64,000 nt of DNA from assembly GCA_050633265.1 (NCBI GenBank), contig JBOEGE010000001.1:1-64000 (forward strand), read 5' to 3'. Below the pieces are notes generated by a model. The model saw only the letters and a program-made list of their open reading frames with translations, had not been told where the DNA came from and made no database searches. A program made the translations under genes and the position numbers. This DNA comes from JBLHZY01 sp050633265. Its GTDB lineage: Bacteria; Pseudomonadota; Alphaproteobacteria; Rhodobacterales; Rhodobacteraceae. This document shows, piece after piece, positions 16,964-24,110 of the stretch. Each line of letters begins with the position of its first letter. The first letter of the stretch is position 1.

Positions 16964-18375
16964 GTCCCGCAAAAAGTTTGCAAAACCTGCTCGCCTTCAA
17001 GCGGCGGGCGGGCCAGATCCTCATCCGCTTGGGCCAGATCAAAGGGCGTCTTGAGGGCCGCGTTGAGCCGATGAAACGGCGCGTCATCGCCCGCAACGCT
17101 CGCCTCAATCACTTGTTGAATGCGATGATTGCGCGGGATGATCGCCGGGTTGGCCGCCGCCATCAACGCTGCATAATTGGGCGCGCGCCGCTCTTGCCAA
17201 GCGGGCAACCACGCATCAATCACGGCCGGATCAACAAACTGATCGCGCCCGCTGTCTTGCCCTAAGGTCCGAAAAGTATTGGTGAAATCCGCAGCGCCTG
17301 TGGCCATGATCGCAAGCAAACTCTCAATCAAATCGCGATCACCCGCAGCCTCCCCATCCAACCCAAGCTTGGCCCGAAAAGCCGCCATCCAGTGGCGCTC
17401 ATAAACATCCATAAACCCGTGCACAGCCGCCGTTGCATCCGCCACAGCCGCCGCCTCATCCCCCATCAACGGGATCAAACAAGAGGCAAATTGCGCCAGG
17501 TTCCAAGCGCCAATAGCGGGCTGATTTGAATAGGCATAGCGCCCTTGGCGATCGATCGAGGAATACAGCGTATCGGGGTGATAGCTGTCTATAAAGGCGC
17601 AGGGGCCGTAATCAATCGTCTCGCCGCTCACGGCCATATTATCGGTATTCATCACCCCGTGAATGAAACCCACAGACATCCATTTGGCGATCAAAGCGGC
17701 CTGTGCATTGATCACCGCATGGAGCAATTCCATCGGGGATTTAACATCCGGATAATGGCGCGCGATCACATGATTTGTGAGCGCCTCAAGCGCCTCAACA
17801 TCGCCGCGCGCGGCAAAGAACTGAAACGTCCCAACGCGAATATGGCTTGCGGCAACGCGGGTTAACACAGCGCCGGGAAGGACTGTTTCACGCTGAACCG
17901 GTGCGCCGCTGCGCGTGGCGGCAAGGGCGCGGGTTGTTGGGATATGCAGCCTGTGCATTGCCTCGCTCACCAGATATTCGCGCAGCACCGGCCCAAGCCA
18001 AGCGCGCCCATCGCCACTGCGCGAAAACGGCGTGCGGCCCGCGCCTTTGAGCTGAATATCGCGCCGCCCCTGCGCGCCGATCACCTCCCCAAGCAGGATC
18101 GCGCGCCCATCCCCAAGCTGGGGCACCCAATTGCCAAATTGATGCGCCGCATAGGCCTGTGCAATCGGCTCGGCCCCCTCGGGAATGCGGTTTCCGGCAA
18201 AAATCTCTGCGCCTGTTTTGCTGTTCATGGCCTGTGCATCAAGGCCCAGCTCGGCGGCCAGCTCTGCGTTAAAGGCGATCAATTCGGGGCGGGGAACCGC
18301 AGTTGGCGCTTGCCGGGCAAAGAAACGCGCGGGCAGGCGGGCATAGGAATTGTCAAAGGGGATGCGCATGTTCAT
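16960..18375 (-). CDS. selO: Protein adenylyltransferase SelO (YdiU)
   Basis: 471 residues. SelO is a pseudokinase-fold enzyme that transfers AMP to Ser, Thr or Tyr residues and is linked to redox stress. Visible are NSYARLPARFFARQAPT, AHQFGNWVPQLGDGRAILLGEV, DIQLKGAGRTPFSRSGDGRAWLGPVLREYLVSEAMH, and the active-site region GFIHGVMNTDNMAVSGETIDYGPCAFID. A C-terminal Cys (FCGT) stands where some homologues carry selenocysteine. It begins 24 bp downstream of the T6SS island on the same strand, possibly by read-through. Confidence 0.95.
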   Translation of the reverse strand: MNMRIPFDNSYARLPARFFARQAPTAVPRPELIAFNAELAAELGLDAQAMNSKTGAEIFAGNRIPEGAEPIAQAYAAHQFGNWVPQLGDGRAILLGEVIGAQGRRDIQLKGAGRTPFSRSGDGRAWLGPVLREYLVSEAMHRLHIPTTRALAATRSGAPVQRETVLPGAVLTRVAASHIRVGTFQFFAARGDVEALEALTNHVIARHYPDVKSPMELLHAVINAQAALIAKWMSVGFIHGVMNTDNMAVSGETIDYGPCAFIDSYHPDTLYSSIDRQGRYAYSNQPAIGAWNLAQFASCLIPLMGDEAAAVADATAAVHGFMDVYERHWMAAFRAKLGLDGEAAGDRDLIESLLAIMATGAADFTNTFRTLGQDSGRDQFVDPAVIDAWLPAWQERRAPNYAALMAAANPAIIPRNHRIQQVIEASVAGDDAPFHRLNAALKTPFDLAQADEDLARPPLEGEQVLQTFCGT

Positions 18376-18399
18376 CTGTTAGAGCTACTGCGCGCGCCG

Positions 18400-19533
18400 C
18401 TAAATTGCCAGCCCCGAGAGATCAGCGATAAGCGTGCGATCCTCAACATTGTCGGTGACAGGCTTTTGGGCGGCATTCGCAGCGCGGGCAAGGATCAGCG
18501 CGCCGCGGCTATTTGCGCCGCTTGAAGAGGCCGAGATCAGCGCCCGTTCTTCTGTGTTGCGCATCTCTTCCAGCGCTTGCGCAATGGCCACAAACGGATA
18601 GGCCGCCCCGCAATCGCCAAAGCCAAGGGCCGGGGGGCTTGGCGCGATGCCATCGTTAAGGCGCGCGCCAAGCCGTTGCATTGCATAGGAAATTTCGCTG
18701 GCCCGGTAGCGGCCATTGTTCCAATCAGAAATCCAATGGCTGATTTGTGTCTCTTTGGGCAGCGCATCAACCGCGCTATGGCAGGCCTCGGAAAGCCCGC
18801 TAAAAACACTATCGGCCCCGGCCATTTCTCCGACCGGCTCCATGCTGGCCCCGCTCGAAAGCAGATAGGCCAGCGGCGGATGCGCGCCAGCGGCCCCGTT
18901 GGGGCGGCAAAGCGCTATCCCCGCCGCCTCGCCGGGCACCAGCCCAAATTGCGCCGTATCAGAAAAGAGCCGCCCGGCGCTGACAAGCGCATTAAGCCGC
19001 GCGCGATCCGAATAACTATCAACCCCAATCAGCAGCAATGCGCCGGGATTGGGCGCGTGTTTCCAGCTTTCCAACCCATGCATAAGCGCCGCTTGCCCGC
19101 CAAAAACAACCTTTGCGCGCGCCGGTTCAATGGCAAAATCCGCCTTAAGCCGAGCAAAAATCAGCGCTGGAATCTCTGTCTTTAGCGCCTCAGCGCAGGC
19201 CTTGCTGATCCCGCCAAGCCCGGGCGCATCAATCTCGGGCAGGGCGAGTATCATATCGAGCGGCTCACCTGCGCGAAAGGCGGCAGGGTCGGGCGCAGAG
19301 AGCTGAGCGGCGAAATCCTCAAGCGCTTCGCGGATAAGATCGGTGATCCGCGCCTGCACATCTTCGATCTCCTCACGGGCGCGAAAAGCACAGATCTGCG
19401 GGTTGAAATCGCTGCCTATAAAGCGCGCGTTGCGAAAATAAGCGCTGCGCAGCTCGGCCAATGCCTCCATCGTTGCGCAATAGTCCGGGGCAAATGCCGT
19501 TGCCAGACCAAGCGCATGCACAGAGGCCAACAT
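18400..19533 (-). CDS. Ketosynthase/thiolase-fold protein of the T6SS island
   Basis: 377 residues, the last gene of the island. Blocks resemble beta-ketoacyl synthases: AKVVFGGQAALMHGLE where the nucleophile loop would be, LLIGVDSYSDRARLNALVSAGRLFS, QFGLVPGEAAGIALC, and GFGDCGAAYPFVAIAQALEEM near the end. The catalytic Cys and His pair is not evident, so it may be non-catalytic. Related proteins occur beside DUF2169 genes in other T6SS clusters; their function is unknown. The start has GGAGGAATAGGCG upstream, and it follows the previous gene after three bases. Confidence 0.6.
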   Translation of the reverse strand: MLASVHALGLATAFAPDYCATMEALAELRSAYFRNARFIGSDFNPQICAFRAREEIEDVQARITDLIREALEDFAAQLSAPDPAAFRAGEPLDMILALPEIDAPGLGGISKACAEALKTEIPALIFARLKADFAIEPARAKVVFGGQAALMHGLESWKHAPNPGALLLIGVDSYSDRARLNALVSAGRLFSDTAQFGLVPGEAAGIALCRPNGAAGAHPPLAYLLSSGASMEPVGEMAGADSVFSGLSEACHSAVDALPKETQISHWISDWNNGRYRASEISYAMQRLGARLNDGIAPSPPALGFGDCGAAYPFVAIAQALEEMRNTEERALISASSSGANSRGALILARAANAAQKPVTDNVEDRTLIADLSGLAI

Positions 19534-19536
19534 CGC

Positions 19537-20337
19537 CTATTCCTCCACGCGGATTTGCAAAGGAACGCCGCCGCTGATCACGCCGAGATAGGCGATCAAA
19601 TAGGGCGCTTCTATTGAAATCGCATCAATCACGATTTCGCTTGTATCGCCCGCATCGCGCAGAAAAAACTCTTCTTCGCCAATAGCATAGGTCGGATTTT
19701 CGCGCGAAGTAACAAAAGCGCCCAGCCCCGAGAGGCCCAAAAACGCATCTTCAAGATCCGGGTCCAGCTCCGGCAGCACCTTGGGCGCAAGGGCGCGTAT
19801 CCGCGCCGCTTCAACAAAGCTTTCAAACGGCGCAATCGGCAAATCGCAACGGGTCGCGCCAGTGCCACAGCGCAGATGAACCTCGATCCCGCTGACCATT
19901 TCCGCAAAAACCATCCCGCCCCAAACCGCGCGCGCCTCCTCCTCAGAGCCAAGCGCCTCAACCAGCATCGCAAAACTCTCGGCCGGCGTATCATGCAGCG
20001 CATGGATCAGCCGGATCAGCACGATCAGCCCCTCATTGCCAAGGCCAATCGGGTGCTGCATCTCGATGCGGATCGTATGATCAGCGATCAGACTGGCGCG
20101 AAAAGAAACCCCGGGGGCGGGCTGGCCAAGCGGGGCGATGGCGCAAAAACCGCTGCAAAAAAGCGTCTCCAAATCAGACAAGGTTTCGCTGATGGCCTCA
20201 AGGCGATCCGCGGCCCAATCGGGATCAGATGCAAGCGCAGCCGGGGTATAATTGATATCGGCGGTCAGCTGAGTGACCGGGCCCGTCACGGGCTGTTCAA
20301 CGCGCACAAGAGCGGCAATATCGCGGCTTCTGCTCAT
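19537..20337 (-). CDS. Unknown protein of the T6SS island
   Basis: 266 residues, acidic, with no signal peptide or membrane segment. I do not recognise a family. The N-terminal third carries a Cys pair (LFCSGFC), and the C-terminal half has Glu/Asp-rich stretches (LPELDPDLEDAFLGLSGLG, GEEEFFLRDAG). It sits tightly between the DUF3396 immunity gene and the ketosynthase-like gene, three bases from each, so it is cotranscribed. It could be a second immunity protein, a chaperone or a partner of the ketosynthase-like protein. Confidence 0.65.
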   Translation of the reverse strand: MSRSRDIAALVRVEQPVTGPVTQLTADINYTPAALASDPDWAADRLEAISETLSDLETLFCSGFCAIAPLGQPAPGVSFRASLIADHTIRIEMQHPIGLGNEGLIVLIRLIHALHDTPAESFAMLVEALGSEEEARAVWGGMVFAEMVSGIEVHLRCGTGATRCDLPIAPFESFVEAARIRALAPKVLPELDPDLEDAFLGLSGLGAFVTSRENPTYAIGEEEFFLRDAGDTSEIVIDAISIEAPYLIAYLGVISGGVPLQIRVEE

Positions 20338-20340
20338 CGC

Positions 20341-21273
20341 TCAATCCAGCCTGTGATAATGCGCTTCAATCAGATCGGCCTGATCGGGCGAAGCGGTATC
20401 GCCGCCGAAATTCTGATTAAGAGCAATGGGATAGGGATAGCGCACCGGGGCAAGGGCGGCGGCAATCGCGCGGTAAAGCGTGATGTCTTCGGCCAAGTTC
20501 ACATCCCCCCAGATAGGCGCTTTTCCAGCCGTGAGGATCAGCATCGCCTCACTGGCCTCAACTTTGATCCCAGCGGGCAGATCAAGCGCTTTTGGCAAGC
20601 GATCAAGATACTCTGGCCCGATAAACGTCCGCCAGCCAATATCGGCAATGCCGGGCTGCATATCATCGCTATAGGGCATCGTGGAATGGGCGCGCCGCAA
20701 GCCGCAAGAGGGCATATCCAGCGTGTGCAACAGCGCGGTTTTGTAGCGTGCAGCAAGCCGGGGCAGGAGCCAATTGAGGCTGTCATAGGCCGTTGGCAGA
20801 AAGAAGCCAAAGCCCTGCGCGGCGCAAATCATCGGGGCTTTTGTCAAGGCGGCTGCAATCTCATCTGCAAAGGCGAGCAGGCCGGGCGCCTCAGGGGAGA
20901 CAGAGATTTCCACCATCGTTTGATCATCATATCGCTGCTCAAGGCGAAACCAGGGCATCGCAGGGGGCAGCTCATCTGTATTAAGCGATCCAAGCCGCAC
21001 ACCAGCGCCAGAATCAAGCCGATCCGGCGCGCCGATCCATGTGCGCAGATCCGTAAGCGCCTTGGGTGTAACCTTTGAAGGCTTGCCCGAACGCCCCACA
21101 AGCCGCGCCGAAATCAGCCCCAAATCATTGCCAAACCGCGCCGCGAATGCATCAAACATCGCCCCAACAGCGCCCGCAATCCGCGGATCATCCGGCGCGC
21201 CATCCAAATAGGCAAGCGTGCGAAACGCGGGCAAAGCCGTGATTTCATCGTCGTAATTCAGCGGATCGGGCAT
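20341..21273 (-). CDS. DUF3396 type VI immunity family protein
   Basis: 310 residues. The C-terminal part has the DUF3396 pattern: IADIGWRTFIGPEYLDRL (family GxxWLTFLG), then LILTAGKAPIWGDVNLAEDITLYRAIAAALAPVRYPYP (family IqAGxxPxxGDVN and LaPvR). The family contains immunity proteins encoded next to T6SS effectors. It lies 33 bp after the PAAR-nuclease gene, the normal effector-immunity order. It has no signal peptide, consistent with neutralising a cytosolic DNase. The pairing is inferred from position. Confidence 0.78.
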   Translation of the reverse strand: MPDPLNYDDEITALPAFRTLAYLDGAPDDPRIAGAVGAMFDAFAARFGNDLGLISARLVGRSGKPSKVTPKALTDLRTWIGAPDRLDSGAGVRLGSLNTDELPPAMPWFRLEQRYDDQTMVEISVSPEAPGLLAFADEIAAALTKAPMICAAQGFGFFLPTAYDSLNWLLPRLAARYKTALLHTLDMPSCGLRRAHSTMPYSDDMQPGIADIGWRTFIGPEYLDRLPKALDLPAGIKVEASEAMLILTAGKAPIWGDVNLAEDITLYRAIAAALAPVRYPYPIALNQNFGGDTASPDQADLIEAHYHRLD

Positions 21274-21306
21274 CAGGCTCTATGTCTCATCTCTTGCAAA
21301 AGGCCC

Positions 21307-22425
21307 CTACATCACAGCAGGTTTCGGCCCCTTTTTGCGATCACATTTACAGGTCGCATTATCGACCTTTTTGGGCGGCTTTCCAGCAGCTTTCTTATAG
21401 GCTTCTTCTTGCTTTTTGGCTTTCTGCCAATCGTCTTGATAGCCGGTTTTGGGATCATCAAACTTGAAATCATAAATATCCTTCACCGCGCCATCGGCAT
21501 CATGAACGGAAAAGTCGGGCTTGATTTTGATCGCTTTATCAAGAACTTCCGTGCTGTTCTTAACCATGCTGTAAATCTCGCTCGCCGTATAAACCGCATC
21601 CGCCACATCATAAAGCATTGTGATCACATTGAGCCCGGGCACGAGCTTGGTCCAAGAGCGCGCGGCCATCGAGGCGCCCTTTTTGATCATCTTGCGCTTG
21701 ACCATTTGTTTGACCTTGCGATCAAGCGCGCGTTTCAATCCGGCCTCATCATAGATCTTGCGCGCGCCTTTAAAGACATCATCCGCAGCGGCATAGATCG
21801 TCTTTTCCGCCGCGCCAAAACCTTTGGGAAATTTCGAGGAAATTGCTTTGGAAAGCTTGCTGGATTTGCTGGCGAGCTTCTTGTCGACCTTATCTTGCGC
21901 AAGCTTGGAGGGGTTGGTGCATTTGCCGCCCTTGGCTTTGCATTTGTGCCATTCATCGCGCGCTTCGCAGAAGATTTTGCACAGCTCAATCATGATCGGA
22001 TCGGTCATGCCAAGCGGAACCTCAAAATGCCCGCCTGCGCCCGCGATGGTGTTTTTATGGTTCATAAACATCTTATCGGTCAGCCGACAGATCGGTTTAT
22101 TTTCCGCATAAACATTCGGGGAATAAGTGATCCATGAGCTTTCTTTCATGTTCACGCCGGAAATAACCCCGCCGCCAACGCCCGCCTCATCGCCCATGCA
22201 ACGGCTATGGATCGAGCCCATAATCGCAACCGAATTGCCGCCATCCGCCTTGACCGTGACAGTCCCCATGCTGAGATCCGACGACATCGAGATAATCATA
22301 TAGGGGATCGGAACCATGTTTGGGCCGACGGGCGTTTTGCAGACATCGGGCGCGGAACATTGCTCAAACCCGCCCGAGCCTTTGTGCGAAATCGTCAGCC
22401 CATTTGCCGTAACAGTGACAGCCAT
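21307..22425 (-). CDS. DUF4150 PAAR-like protein with predicted C-terminal PD-(D/E)XK nuclease toxin
   Basis: 372 residues. Residues 1-130 are a DUF4150 PAAR-like tip: CKTPVGPNMVPIPYM, GGGVISG, SWITYSPNVYAENKPICRLTDKMFMNHKN. Residues 140-250 are Lys/Ala-rich helices with several cysteines, and 250-290 are moderately hydrophobic. The end has Pro303-Asp304 (IKPDFSVHD), then Asp319-Phe-Lys321 (YDFKF), Gln339 and Tyr343, which fits a PD-(D/E)XK or VRR-NUC-like DNase core. A CxC motif (CKCD) follows. Its start overlaps the DUF2169 stop as TGATG. The toxin call is motif-based inference; the PAAR-like part is firm. Confidence 0.75.
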   Translation of the reverse strand: MAVTVTANGLTISHKGSGGFEQCSAPDVCKTPVGPNMVPIPYMIISMSSDLSMGTVTVKADGGNSVAIMGSIHSRCMGDEAGVGGGVISGVNMKESSWITYSPNVYAENKPICRLTDKMFMNHKNTIAGAGGHFEVPLGMTDPIMIELCKIFCEARDEWHKCKAKGGKCTNPSKLAQDKVDKKLASKSSKLSKAISSKFPKGFGAAEKTIYAAADDVFKGARKIYDEAGLKRALDRKVKQMVKRKMIKKGASMAARSWTKLVPGLNVITMLYDVADAVYTASEIYSMVKNSTEVLDKAIKIKPDFSVHDADGAVKDIYDFKFDDPKTGYQDDWQKAKKQEEAYKKAAGKPPKKVDNATCKCDRKKGPKPAVM

Positions 22426-23582
22426 CAGCTTGCCCCCTCGATTTCAAACAGGGCGGGGGTATTGGGGGCATCACTGCTGCGCGCCGCCTCAAAAGCAGGC
22501 GCATCCGCGGCGCGCACAGCAAAGCCGGAATGGCCCCGCAGCGCCAAAAACGAGCGCTCAACCAGCACATCATTTTGCACCGCCTCGATCGGTAATGCGC
22601 CAAGATAAGTCAGGCAAAGCTGCGCCGCTTCGCCATCAATATGGATGGTCTGAAGACGCATCTCGCTGTCATGCCAACCACCGCGAAACCTTGTGCTCAG
22701 CTCAAAATCTAGCTGGGGCAGGGGGCATTGAAACGGGGCGGGGGCGCCTTGATCGCCGCGCGCGCTGCTGTGATGTTCGGGCGGCAGCATATTGCTAAGG
22801 CTCAGGGTTGCGCCGTCAATTTCGCGCGGCTCAAGGCGCTGATCCAAGGGCGCGGCCTGCCAGAAATTGGGATCAAGATCGGCGGGGAAAAGCGGCGAAC
22901 GGCTGCGCTCCCATGCTTGATCATAGGTGCCGCCAAGCCTGCGCCGCTTGGCCCATTCGCGCGGGATCGGGCCAAAAGAGATCGGCGCGATGGCGCGATC
23001 CGCGCGTTGAATATCTTGGCTGGGCAAGGAAAGCCGGGGCAGGGCAACCCCTGCCGGATCGCCCTTTGGCGGCACGAAACCCGCCCCAATTGGATTGTCT
23101 TCAAACAGCGTAGGCGCGCCATTTGGATCCAAACCCTGCCCGCCATAAGCCGCCGCATAGCTGAGCGAAACAGGCCCGCTTTTCGCCGCATCCGAGGGGG
23201 CATATTGCGGCCTGCCATTGCGCGCGAAAACACCCGGCGGCGAAATCTTGATGCGCTTTTGTACAGGGCCAAGGCCAAGCGCGGCTTCAAAGGGCTGATC
23301 ATACCGGCCACCGGGCGCATAGGCGCGGGCATGGGCGATCAGATCAATCTGCGGCTTGGGCAGGCATAGATCCGCATCCGCAGCCATCACATCAACGCCA
23401 TTTTCTTTGACATAACGCGCACCAGGCAGGGGATCGCTCTGAGAGGGGGCATAAAAGGCGGGCTTGCCATCGCGCAGTTCAAAGCGCGCCTTGAGCCACA
23501 CACACCAAAACGTGCGCGCGTTTTGGTCGCGCATAAAGCCTGCGGCCGATGCAAATGGCGTGTGATTGTCAACGATCCACAT
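22425..23582 (-). CDS. DUF2169 family T6SS adaptor
   Basis: 385 residues. It starts MWIVDNHTPFASAAGFMRDQNARTFWCVWLKARFEL, the typical DUF2169 opening, with YAAAYGGQGLDPNG and NPIGAGFV in the middle and a repeat of beta-rich blocks after that. DUF2169 proteins are encoded with PAAR or DUF4150 proteins and are thought to help load them onto VgrG. It lies between the DUF6484-like gene (14 bp) and the PAAR-nuclease gene (1-bp overlap). Confidence 0.82.
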   Translation of the reverse strand: MWIVDNHTPFASAAGFMRDQNARTFWCVWLKARFELRDGKPAFYAPSQSDPLPGARYVKENGVDVMAADADLCLPKPQIDLIAHARAYAPGGRYDQPFEAALGLGPVQKRIKISPPGVFARNGRPQYAPSDAAKSGPVSLSYAAAYGGQGLDPNGAPTLFEDNPIGAGFVPPKGDPAGVALPRLSLPSQDIQRADRAIAPISFGPIPREWAKRRRLGGTYDQAWERSRSPLFPADLDPNFWQAAPLDQRLEPREIDGATLSLSNMLPPEHHSSARGDQGAPAPFQCPLPQLDFELSTRFRGGWHDSEMRLQTIHIDGEAAQLCLTYLGALPIEAVQNDVLVERSFLALRGHSGFAVRAADAPAFEAARSSDAPNTPALFEIEGAS

Positions 23583-23596
23583 CCGCCCGCACTGCC

Positions 23597-24064
23597 CTAA
23601 TTGAGATCAATGAAAGCGCCGCGCAAGCCAAGGCGGCCATTCGCCTCAAAGCGCAGATCATCGCCCTTGATCCGCACACGCCCATCCGCCATCAAGCGCA
23701 GCTCAGAGCGGCCGGATTTCAGCACAATATCTTGATTTTCAACGGCTTTCCCCGCTTCAAAAGGCGCGCGCAGCAGCGCGTCCAGCGCGAGAAACCCAAG
23801 CACAACAACCCGCCCGCTGCCATCTGGCACCGGCTTGATCACGGCCATATGACCGCCCGCCTGCGCAGGGGGCTCCTCAAGCATAAGCACCGCCGCGCGC
23901 GGATAATCAGCAAGGGCAATCGCGCCATCTTTTTGGACAGACAAAGCCGCAAGGTGCAGGCCCGCCTCGGCGGCAAGCGGCGCAGGGGTTTCTTCAGGGT
24001 TGCGCGCGCCAATATCCGCAGCTGCCCCCGTTTCAATACCCGTTAGATCAGGATCGTGTTTCAT
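23597..24064 (-). CDS. DUF6484/DUF3540-like T6SS spike-associated protein
   Basis: 155 residues. The central part (LALDALLRAPFEAGKAVENQDIVLKSG) is followed by a C-terminal beta-repeat, SELRLMADGRVRIKGDDLRFEANGRLGLRGAFIDLN, which resembles the VgrG beta-helix and the ends of DUF6484 and DUF3540 proteins. Such proteins accompany vgrG and DUF2169 genes and may extend or cap the spike. RBS AGAAGGGA precedes the ATG. Which of the two families applies is uncertain. Confidence 0.65.
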   Translation of the reverse strand: MKHDPDLTGIETGAAADIGARNPEETPAPLAAEAGLHLAALSVQKDGAIALADYPRAAVLMLEEPPAQAGGHMAVIKPVPDGSGRVVVLGFLALDALLRAPFEAGKAVENQDIVLKSGRSELRLMADGRVRIKGDDLRFEANGRLGLRGAFIDLN

Positions 24065-24110
24065 CGCAAATCCCTTCTGTTCAAACCTGCCAAACGCCCC
24101 TAAGCGCCCG

